A stretch of 9,836 bases of DNA from Prevotellaceae bacterium (GTDB lineage Bacteria; Bacteroidota; Bacteroidia; Bacteroidales; UBA932), in assembly GCA_031257655.1 (NCBI GenBank), contig JAIROF010000046.1:1-9836 (forward strand), given 5' to 3'. A program made the position numbers and the translations under genes. Below, piece after piece: positions 1 through 4,646 of this stretch (positions are counted from its first letter, which is position 1; every line of letters begins with the position of its first letter). The notes beneath the pieces are model-generated. The model ran no database searches. It was not told where the DNA came from and saw only the letters and a program-made list of their open reading frames with translations.

Positions 1-752
1 ACAGGTTTTAATATATCCTTTGTAGGGTGCGCGTTTGCGCCATGTAGGTGCTGCCTGAACGCGGCGCTATAGATAGTACGGTATGCCAATATCCTCCTGA
101 TGATAACCGACAGCGCCTGCGCGCTCACAATGGCAATCAAGTTAAACCGCAGCAGTATCAGCACAACGGCTACAATCAGGTAAGCGCTTTGCCCCACAAT
201 TTGTATTTGCTTGGAGCGCTTAATCAGCCCCCGCCCCTGCATCAGCGAATCGTAGTACATGGTGTAGAGCGAGTAGGAGTTGATCGCTACCAAGATTGCC
301 CACGCAACGTACACCTCCGTATGGTCGCCGGAGTAGGTTTTCAGCACGGCGTGCAGGTAGTACGTTCCGGCGGTGGCCAGCAGCGCAAAAAGAATTGCCG
401 CCACGCGGGCGTAAAACCAGCGCATGGCGCCAATCAGCCCCTTGAGCAGGCTGTAATCAACCTCGCTGCTGCCGCTTTCTACGGTGCTGTAGCCCGTTGC
501 CTTCAGCTCCTTCACGCCGCTCACCACGTACGATACGTTCCGCGCAAACGAGGGGTTAAACCCAAAGTCCAGCAGCCCGGATAGCGCGATGATGGTGGAA
601 AAGATTGTCCAAATGGCCACCGTTTCCTGCGGAAACACCCGCAGGATAAGCGGCAGCAGGATAACGCCCACGCCAATTTGCAGGAAGGTTGCCGCGTAAT
701 TCCACAGCACGTCTTTTCGGCCTATGTGGATGGTGTTGCCGGTGTTGCCCAT
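1..752 (-). CDS. Wzx-like polysaccharide flippase, N-terminal part (3' end outside window)
   Basis: This reading frame is open from the ATG at 752 to the window edge, about 250 codons, and is cut by the edge. The product starts MGNTGNTIHIGRKDVLWNYA and is strongly hydrophobic. Likely membrane segments lie near residues 19-38, 46-66, 113-133, 150-165 and 188-205, with further hydrophobic stretch after that. An amphipathic start followed by paired helices, and the segment LDFGFNPSFARNVSY after helix 2, fit the polysaccharide exporter (Wzx/MATE-like, MOP superfamily) pattern. Such proteins flip lipid-linked repeat units across the inner membrane. The start is chosen because the ATG overlaps the preceding gene's stop as TAATG, which suggests coupled translation. 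Full-length members usually run 400-500 residues, so roughly half is visible. An O-antigen transporter is the best reading; the exact substrate cannot be seen. Confidence 0.85.
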   Translation of the reverse strand, partial: MGNTGNTIHIGRKDVLWNYAATFLQIGVGVILLPLILRVFPQETVAIWTIFSTIIALSGLLDFGFNPSFARNVSYVVSGVKELKATGYSTVESGSSEVDYSLLKGLIGAMRWFYARVAAILFALLATAGTYYLHAVLKTYSGDHTEVYVAWAILVAINSYSLYTMYYDSLMQGRGLIKRSKQIQIVGQSAYLIVAVVLILLRFNLIAIVSAQALSVIIRRILAYRTIYSAAFRQHLHGANAHPTKDILKP

Positions 753-754
753 TA
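750..754 (-). other. TAATG stop/start overlap, split GT4 to flippase
   Basis: The TAA ending the C-terminal GT4 half (754-752) shares one base with the flippase ATG (752-750). This decides the flippase start and suggests translational coupling. Confidence 0.85.
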
Positions 755-1369
755 TTTCTCCCGTTTTCCCTTGCTCAATTCGCAGATTTTATTGGCAATT
801 TCGTGGAACGCCTTTGCTTTTTCGGCGTTCAGCTGGGCGGCAATTCTTTGCGCCGCCGCTTTTTTTTGCGCCAGCTCTTCGCGCCGGAAGTCGGCAAAGA
901 ATTTTTTTACGCCGGCCTCAACATTTTCGCTCCACGAAAGCAGCCAGCCGGCCTCATGCAGCATGACCCAGTTGTCGGAATGCTCATCGCCAAAGTAGAG
1001 GAAGGCGCTGCCGGCGCAAACGGAGCTGACCGTCTTGGAGGGCACGCATACGTTTGTCCAGCCCTTGGAGAGCGAGGCTAAGTGAATGTCAATAAAGCGG
1101 AAATGGCTGCGCCTTATGGAGGGCAGCATTGTCACGCCTCGCCTGCCGTGCGCGTATTTTTTCAGCAGCCCCGACTTTGCGCCGTAGGGCGCCAAAATAA
1201 GCGCAAACTTGTCGGCGTCGAGGTTGTCCACAATGGCGTACAGAAACTCCAGCGAGTGCGCCTCGCCAAGGTTGCCGCAGTAGCCTAAGTAAACTTTGCT
1301 TCGGTCTGCCGCCCAGCAGGGCATGTTGGCGCTTACGCTGCCCGGCTCATTCATTTTTTGCTCATTCAT
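752..1369 (-). CDS. GT4-type glycosyltransferase, C-terminal (nucleotide-sugar) half of a split enzyme
   Basis: A 205-residue product that begins almost at the second Rossmann domain of a GT4 glycosyltransferase. Visible landmarks are VYLGYCGNLGEAHS at about 26-39 (first strand and glycine turn of the C-terminal domain) and VCVPSKTVSSVCAGSAFL at about 107-124, which sits where many WcaI-like enzymes have a PSK-x-AxGxP segment. The usual EX7E pair is not evident. A Lys/Ala/Glu-rich helix closes the protein. It has no acceptor domain of its own; that domain is the separate upstream ORF, which overlaps it by 8 nt (ATGAATGA). Together the two make 400 residues, a normal GT4 length. The start could be 1369 or an in-frame ATG at 1354, the two lying in a 15-bp duplication. 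It is either a true fission product translated by coupling, or half of a frameshifted gene. Confidence 0.75.
   Translation of the reverse strand: MNEQKMNEPGSVSANMPCWAADRSKVYLGYCGNLGEAHSLEFLYAIVDNLDADKFALILAPYGAKSGLLKKYAHGRRGVTMLPSIRRSHFRFIDIHLASLSKGWTNVCVPSKTVSSVCAGSAFLYFGDEHSDNWVMLHEAGWLLSWSENVEAGVKKFFADFRREELAQKKAAAQRIAAQLNAEKAKAFHEIANKICELSKGKREK
1345..1369 (-). repeat. 15-bp partial tandem duplication carrying two in-frame ATGs
   Basis: On the minus strand ATGAATGAGC occurs twice, starting at 1369 and 1354, separated by a run of five A before the second copy. The period of 15 keeps the reading frame, so the C-terminal GT4 half can start as MNEQK or MNEPG. The first copy overlaps the stop of the N-terminal half. 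The repeat cannot itself have caused the frame change, because 15 is a multiple of three. Confidence 0.8.
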
Positions 1370-1949
1370 GGTAAATGCCGCATGGAAGAAGTGAGTAGCT
1401 CGAAATCCTTTCTCTGTACTTGTCTTGCAGGTACTTTTTTTGCACGGGGCCCAACGCTATGATGTGCTGAGGCGCACCCCTTAGCAGCCATTTGTTGATC
1501 AGCCTATAGAAAAAGTTGGTGGAGGACACAAGCCCTCCGGACACAAACGCTTCGGGGTACAGGTCCATTGCCCACAGCACCCACCTCCTTTTTCTCAGCA
1601 GCAGCGAGGCCCAGAGGTTGAGCAGCGGCGGGTCGGTCATGCAGATGGTAACGTCGCAGGGATGCTTTTTGGAGGCCTTGATCAGCAGGTAGCCCTCCGC
1701 TAAGTTGGCCGCCAGCCGCAGGTACTTATTCCTCCCGCTGTAAAAGGTGCCTACTTTAACAACATTGCCTGCCGGAGCCCTTTCGTTGCCCCCTCCGTCG
1801 TAGGAGACGTCAACGTGGAAAACGTTGACCCGAAAGCCATTTTCGCAAAGGCAGGTTGCCAGCTCGGCGGCAGCCTGCCCGGTGCCTCCCTTGCTTGGCG
1901 GATAGTTTCTATTCACAATGTTGACCACTATTTTCTTTTCGGTATCCAT
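1362..1949 (-). CDS. GT4-type glycosyltransferase, N-terminal (acceptor) half of a split enzyme
   Basis: A 195-residue product that matches the N-terminal Rossmann domain of a GT4 glycosyltransferase. It shows a first beta strand (IVVNIVNRNYP), the YPPSKGGTG loop at residues 16-24 typical of the acceptor side, the segment WAMDLYPEAF at 126-135 resembling the WxMDLYPE motif of WcaI-like enzymes, and SLLPCGI near 186-192, which normally marks the crossing into the sugar-nucleotide domain. The ORF stops three codons later (YHE, TGA at 1364-1362), exactly at the domain boundary. The donor-binding half follows in another frame. Alone this piece would have no nucleotide-sugar site. The start at 1949 gives the expected short N-terminus and lies 45 nt after the previous stop, with an A/T-rich leader. 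The likely role is adding one sugar of the repeat unit at the cytoplasmic membrane face; the sugar is unknown. Confidence 0.78.
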   Translation of the reverse strand: MDTEKKIVVNIVNRNYPPSKGGTGQAAAELATCLCENGFRVNVFHVDVSYDGGGNERAPAGNVVKVGTFYSGRNKYLRLAANLAEGYLLIKASKKHPCDVTICMTDPPLLNLWASLLLRKRRWVLWAMDLYPEAFVSGGLVSSTNFFYRLINKWLLRGAPQHIIALGPVQKKYLQDKYRERISSYSLLPCGIYHE

Positions 1950-1994
1950 GTCTGATATGTTTTTAAAGGTTGTTTTATGCTAATGCTGCTGAGC

Positions 1995-3233
1995 TTATGG
2001 CATGCGCTTGGCGGCCAAAAGCGCCTCGTATAGCTCCATGTACGCGCTGTATGGCTCGCTCTTGCAGAAAAGCGCAAGCGCCCTCTCCCGGCACGCTTTG
2101 GCGTAGCGCTCCTTTCCCTTTTTCTGCACGGTTTGCACGGCGCGGTGCAGCCCGTCCACGTCGCCCGGCGCTACGACCATCCCGGTGTCCTCCGAAATGG
2201 TTTCGGGGCTTCCCCCCGTGCGGTAGGTGATAACGGGCGTTCCGCACGCCAGCGCCTCCAAGTTGACGGATGGAAACGTATCCTCCCAGGTGGGGTTGAG
2301 CAGCACGTCGGCGGCGGAGTACAGCTCGGCCAGCTCCTGCAGGCTCTCCGTATGCTCCACGCCGGCTATCCCCTCGGGCAACCCTTTACGCTGGCGCCGG
2401 CTCACGCCCACCAGCGCTATCCGGTAGCGGCTGCGGTCGAGCATGCGGTGCAGCGCAAAAAAGTCGCGCAGCCCCTTCCGGTCGCTCCACGGGTTGGCCA
2501 CGCCAAGCACGAGAAACTTCCCCTCCAGGCCATACTTCTTGAGGGTGCGCCGCCGCGCCTCCTCCGGCTGGGGCGAAAAAGCGTCGGTATCCACGCCGTT
2601 GCGGACGACCCGCACGGGGTACCGGCGCAAGAACGACTGCTCCACCACGCTGCCCAGCCAGCCGGATACCGGCACAAGCGTCATATCCTTCACCCCCGTA
2701 AAGAGCGCCTGCTTTTGCCTGTAGCTCCCCTTTGCCCGGCTGACGAAAAGGGTTTTGGGGTACTGCCTTTTTCCGGGGCATCTGCGGCATCCGGTTTGCC
2801 ACTTGCCGCAGCCGGTGTATGTAAAGTGAGCGCAGCGCCCCGTGATAGGCCAGCAGTCGTGCAGCGTCCACACCACCGGTATGCCCGCCGCGGCGAGGTA
2901 GCGAAACAAAACGCCCACGTGGAGGTAGTACCCGTGCAGGCTGTGCAGGTGGATAACGTCCGGCTTGAGCTGCCGTATTTTCCTCACCAGCGCCTGGGTT
3001 GCCCGCCGGGAGCCGAAGCCGTGGCGGTCGAGCAGGCGCGTGAGCGCCACGTGCAGGTAAACCGACAGGCGGCTGCCCACCCTTATGAGCATCGAAGCGC
3101 TGGGGCGCGCCCACCGCCCGTAGGCAATGCAGCTTGTCCAGCCGCGCGCCATGCTCAGCTGCCCAATGGCCTCCGCTATCCGCCCGGTGGAGCCGCTGTT
3201 GGCCACTGCGCTTATTTGAAGTAATACAGGCAC
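1995..3233 (-). CDS. GT4 family glycosyltransferase
   Basis: A complete 412-residue group 1 glycosyltransferase with a GT-B fold. Landmarks are the N-terminal glycine loop (SGSTGRIAEAI, residues 13-23), HLHSLHGYY at about 95-103, HDCWPITGRCAHF at 125-137, RNGVDTDAF at 211-219 (domain crossing), SDRKG at 250-254 with the basic pair expected for the nucleotide-sugar phosphates, and NPTWEDTFPSVNLEALACGTP at 313-333. In that last motif D318 and E326 are eight apart, so the usual EX7E reads DX7E with a neighbouring E317. A Cys-rich stretch (C127, C134, C142, C149, C152) follows the HDC motif. The start is GTG at 3233: the first beta strand would be lost with the next Met (residue 28), and the upstream sequence in frame offers no ATG nearby. 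It probably adds a sugar to the lipid-linked glycan. It lies first after the 690-bp gap and 45 nt before the split GT4. Confidence 0.92.
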   Translation of the reverse strand: MPVLLQISAVANSGSTGRIAEAIGQLSMARGWTSCIAYGRWARPSASMLIRVGSRLSVYLHVALTRLLDRHGFGSRRATQALVRKIRQLKPDVIHLHSLHGYYLHVGVLFRYLAAAGIPVVWTLHDCWPITGRCAHFTYTGCGKWQTGCRRCPGKRQYPKTLFVSRAKGSYRQKQALFTGVKDMTLVPVSGWLGSVVEQSFLRRYPVRVVRNGVDTDAFSPQPEEARRRTLKKYGLEGKFLVLGVANPWSDRKGLRDFFALHRMLDRSRYRIALVGVSRRQRKGLPEGIAGVEHTESLQELAELYSAADVLLNPTWEDTFPSVNLEALACGTPVITYRTGGSPETISEDTGMVVAPGDVDGLHRAVQTVQKKGKERYAKACRERALALFCKSEPYSAYMELYEALLAAKRMP

Positions 3234-3242
3234 CCTTTTTTT

Positions 3243-3274
3243 AATTAAGAATTAAGAATTAGGAATTAGGAATT
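3243..3274 (+). repeat. Heptanucleotide array, AATTAAG/AATTAGG (4 units)
   Basis: Units are AATTAAG at 3243 and 3250, AATTAGG at 3257 and 3264, then a closing AATT. Its complement class is the same as the AATTCTC arrays elsewhere in the window, because AATTCTC repeats read AATTGAG on the other strand. This array is therefore in the opposite orientation to the others. It lies in the leader of the GT4 gene. Confidence 0.9.
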
Positions 3275-3276
3275 TC

Positions 3277-3299
3277 AACTTTCGCAAGTTTTTTAACTT
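3277..3299. repeat. Three alternating arms able to form two exclusive hairpins
   Basis: The plus strand reads AACTT (3277-3281), TCGC, AAGTT (3286-3290), TTTT, AACTT (3295-3299). The central arm can pair with either neighbour. Stems are only 5 bp and A/T-rich, so any structure is weak. It lies 44-66 nt upstream of the GTG of the GT4 gene. Confidence 0.45.
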
Positions 3300-3410
3300 A
3301 TTGAATGCAATCGTTTTACGATAAATTAATTTTTGCAAAGTGGTAAAAATCAACGTTTTTGTGTTATGCTATTTTATTAGACCTCACCCCTATCTTCTTT
3401 CAAAAGGAGC

Positions 3411-3458
3411 TATACCCGCTTCTGCAAGTCCCGACGGGACGGGGCGATAGCGGGGATA
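3411..3458. repeat. Long nested palindrome
   Basis: Outer arms TATACCCGCT (3411-3420) and AGCGGGGATA (3449-3458) pair with one mismatch. Between them is a perfect inner palindrome, GTCCCG-A-CGGGAC (3428-3440). No run of T follows in either direction, so a classical intrinsic terminator is not evident. It resembles the dispersed intergenic palindromes of Bacteroidales, though I recall that only in general terms. Confidence 0.6.
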
Positions 3459-3469
3459 TTCCGGTTTCA

Positions 3470-3483
3470 AATTCTCAATTCTC
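3470..3483 (+). repeat. Short AATTCTC array (2 units)
   Basis: Two AATTCTC units preceded by the same TTTCA flank that precedes the other AATTCTC arrays. It abuts the first copy of the 244-bp tandem duplication. Confidence 0.8.
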
Positions 3484-3566
3484 AGCATAGGGTTTTACCC
3501 TATGCTGGTACCGCAGGTCGCCCCTTCAGGGCTTTGCGCGAAGCGCTGAATAGTACGCCGTTTTCA

Positions 3567-3605
3567 AATTCTCAATTCTCAATTCTCAATTCTCAATTCT
3601 CAATT
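3567..3605 (+). repeat. AATTCTC heptad array (5 units) in copy 1
   Basis: Five consecutive AATTCTC units plus AATT, preceded by TTTTCA. On the gene-sense strand this reads AATTGAG, which places a TGA in each frame every three units. Confidence 0.95.
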
Positions 3606-3642
3606 ATTCCGTCCCGGCATGACGGATGTTTTCGGCGTAAGC

Positions 3643-3691
3643 CCGTTAACCATTAACCATTAACCGTTAACCATTAACCATTAACCATTGA
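3643..3691 (+). repeat. CCATTAA heptad array (7 units) in copy 1
   Basis: Units in order: CCGTTAA, CCATTAA, CCATTAA, CCGTTAA, CCATTAA, CCATTAA, CCATTGA. The complement reads TTAATGG, so each unit carries the pentamer TAATG. Confidence 0.95.
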
Positions 3692-3730
3692 TGTAAATTT
3701 GCGAGTACTTGGCTGTGCACCCGCGCAAGC
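3685..3730 (-). pseudogene. Detached duplicate of the deacetylase 3' end
   Basis: The minus strand here encodes the 15-residue tail LRGCTAKYSQIYING plus a stop, identical in protein sequence to the end of the deacetylase gene at 3925. The only base difference is synonymous (TAC here, TAT in the gene, for Tyr). No upstream coding sequence is attached: the fragment joins the AGCATAGGG palindrome instead. It is a by-product of the 244-bp tandem duplication, not a gene. Confidence 0.85.
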
Positions 3731-3810
3731 ATAGGGTTTTACCCTATGCTGGTACCGCAGGTCGCCCCTTCAGGGCTTTGCGCGAAGCGCTGAATAGTAC
3801 GCCGTTTTCA

Positions 3811-3842
3811 AATTCTCAATTCTCAATTCTCAATTCTCAATT
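3811..3842 (+). repeat. AATTCTC heptad array (4 units) in copy 2
   Basis: Four AATTCTC units plus AATT, with the same TTTTCA and ATTATTCC flanks as the five-unit array in copy 1. The one-unit difference between near-identical copies is direct evidence of slippage. Confidence 0.95.
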
Positions 3843-3879
3843 ATTCCGTCCCGGCATGACGGATGCTTTCGGCGTAAGC

Positions 3880-3935
3880 CCATTAACCATTAACCATTAA
3901 CCATTAACCATTAACCATTAACCGTTAACCATTGA
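3880..3935 (+). repeat. CCATTAA heptad array (8 units) overlapping the deacetylase stop
   Basis: Six CCATTAA units, one CCGTTAA (3922-3928) and one CCATTGA (3929-3935). The last two units are inside or across the end of the deacetylase gene: they supply its final Asn-Gly codons and its TAA stop (3927-3925). Confidence 0.95.
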
Positions 3936-4644
3936 TGTAAATTTGCGAATACTTGGCTGTGCACCCGCGCAAGCTGCCGCTCACCAGCTGCAATAGCCGC
4001 TCCAGCTGCCCCCAGAGGCGGCGCTCGGTGAGCTCCCAGCTGTGCCCCCAGATGATGACATCCCGCTCCTCCTCCCCTTTTTCGGCGGCGGACGTCAGGT
4101 AGCGCTCCATAAACTCAAAGTAGCCCCTTCGCCCGCAGCTTTGCAGGGCTGCCCGCAGCAGGCTCCCCTCGCGGTTTCGGCACGAGTGGTACAGCGCCGA
4201 CCTCCACCCGCGCGGAAAAAAGTGGAAGGTGGTATCCACCAGCGGAAAGCGGTGGCGCGTGCGCATGATTTCCGCCGTGCGCGCCGTTTTGTAAATGCGC
4301 AGGGTTTCCCGCAGTATTTGGCGGTTGTAGCGTCCGCCGGGGAAGCAAAAGTGCTCTACGGGGCTTCCGATGGCATCTTCCAGGTATTTTTTTCCGTCGG
4401 TCAGCTCGGCGGTCACCTCGCCGGGTTGCAGCTCCGTGAGGTAGCGGTGGCGGTAGGTGTGGGCGCCCGCCTCCACGTTGCCCCCACATATTCCCCGCAG
4501 CGCACCCGCCGTGAGCACGGGTCGCCCCTCGGCGTTTGCGGCGGGGACGAAGAGCATGCACGGCACGCCGTACTTTTCGTGCAGCGCGGCAAGGCGCAGG
4601 TCGTCGGGATGCCCGTCGTCCCAGGTGAAAAATAATCTGGTCAT
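3925..4644 (-). CDS. NodB-type polysaccharide deacetylase
   Basis: A 239-residue carbohydrate esterase 4-like protein without a visible signal peptide. NodB motifs are present: TWDDG at 7-11 (D9, D10) for the TFDDG catalytic/metal motif, HTYRH at 62-66 for the H-xxx-H metal pair, FPGGRYN at 101-107 for the R/P motif, and WGHSWEL at 199-205 where the C-terminal His motif is expected. The family removes N- or O-acetyl groups from GlcNAc-like sugars. Lack of an export signal suggests work on a cytoplasmic lipid-linked or precursor glycan, but a missed leader is possible. The ATG at 4644 overlaps the oxidoreductase stop as TAATG. The last codons and stop are built from a heptad array, and the last 15 codons are duplicated downstream. 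C-terminal sequence is thus shaped by repeat DNA. Confidence 0.9.
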   Translation of the reverse strand: MTRLFFTWDDGHPDDLRLAALHEKYGVPCMLFVPAANAEGRPVLTAGALRGICGGNVEAGAHTYRHRYLTELQPGEVTAELTDGKKYLEDAIGSPVEHFCFPGGRYNRQILRETLRIYKTARTAEIMRTRHRFPLVDTTFHFFPRGWRSALYHSCRNREGSLLRAALQSCGRRGYFEFMERYLTSAAEKGEEERDVIIWGHSWELTERRLWGQLERLLQLVSGSLRGCTAKYSQIYING

Positions 4645-4646
4645 TA
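4642..4646 (-). other. TAATG stop/start overlap, oxidoreductase to deacetylase
   Basis: The TAA of the oxidoreductase (4646-4644) shares one base with the deacetylase ATG (4644-4642), an arrangement that normally allows termination-reinitiation. This fixes the deacetylase start. Confidence 0.85.

Larger units (their letters stand above)
3234..3400 (-). promoter_or_regulatory. AT-rich leader upstream of the GT4 gene
   Basis: This stretch is far poorer in G+C than the genes (15 of 60 bases at 3301-3360) and lies directly before the GTG at 3233, so it probably carries the promoter and 5' UTR of the downstream gene group. It contains the inverted repeat ATCGT-TTT-ACGAT (3310-3322) and a set of competing arms AACTT/AAGTT/AACTT (3277-3299), then a heptad array (3243-3274) ending about 10 nt before the start. 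No good match to the Bacteroidota -33 TTTG / -7 TAnnTTTG promoter could be fixed by eye. Confidence 0.4.
3484..3730. repeat. 244-bp tandem duplication, copy 1 (with duplicated deacetylase tail)
   Basis: This segment repeats at an offset of exactly 244 bp in copy 2 (3728-3974). In order it holds a palindrome with arms AGCATAGGG and CCCTATGCT (3484-3506), a GCCC/GGGC stem, five AATTCTC units, a CCGTC/GACGG stem (3609-3625), seven CCATTAA-type units, and a copy of the last 15 codons plus stop of the deacetylase gene. The shared AGC at both junctions fits duplication through 3-bp microhomology. Outside the arrays I count two substitutions between copies; within them, 5 versus 4 and 7 versus 8 units, so total length is unchanged. 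Confidence 0.95.
3728..3974. repeat. 244-bp tandem duplication, copy 2 (contains the real deacetylase 3' end)
   Basis: The second copy begins with the same AGCATAGGG/CCCTATGCT palindrome (3728-3750) and ends inside the deacetylase coding sequence at the AGC near 3974. The boundary between shared and unique sequence therefore falls within the gene, 15 codons before its stop. This copy carries four AATTCTC units and eight CCATTAA-type units. Confidence 0.95.

Noticed and set aside
48..584. Plus-strand open frame at the left end
   Set aside because: Lies opposite the flippase frame, which is hydrophobic, open to the window edge and coupled to the upstream gene. The plus product is low in hydrophobic segments and looks like a shadow.
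1354..1369. Sequencing error in the A6 run as the cause of the split GT4
   Set aside because: The TGA of the first half lies upstream of the A6 run in the reading direction, so changing the run cannot join the frames. An indel would have to lie before the TGA.
2133..3224. Long plus-strand open frame (about 363 codons) opposite the GT4 gene
   Set aside because: It is the antisense shadow of a G+C-rich gene with clear GT4 motifs. The translation is rich in Arg, His, Pro and Gln with no recognisable domain.
3609..3625. CCGTC/GACGG stem as an intrinsic terminator of the deacetylase operon
   Set aside because: No T-rich tract follows in the gene direction; what follows is AATAATTGAG. It is kept only as a stem within the repeated unit.
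3709..3900. Small plus-strand ORF of 63 codons in the 690-bp gap
   Set aside because: It consists only of the duplicated repeat block, reading the AATTCTC array as FSNSQFSILNSQ and the CCATTAA array as a tail. No support for a protein.
3470..3935. CRISPR-like array
   Set aside because: Units are 7 bp and directly adjacent without spacers, and no cas gene is present.
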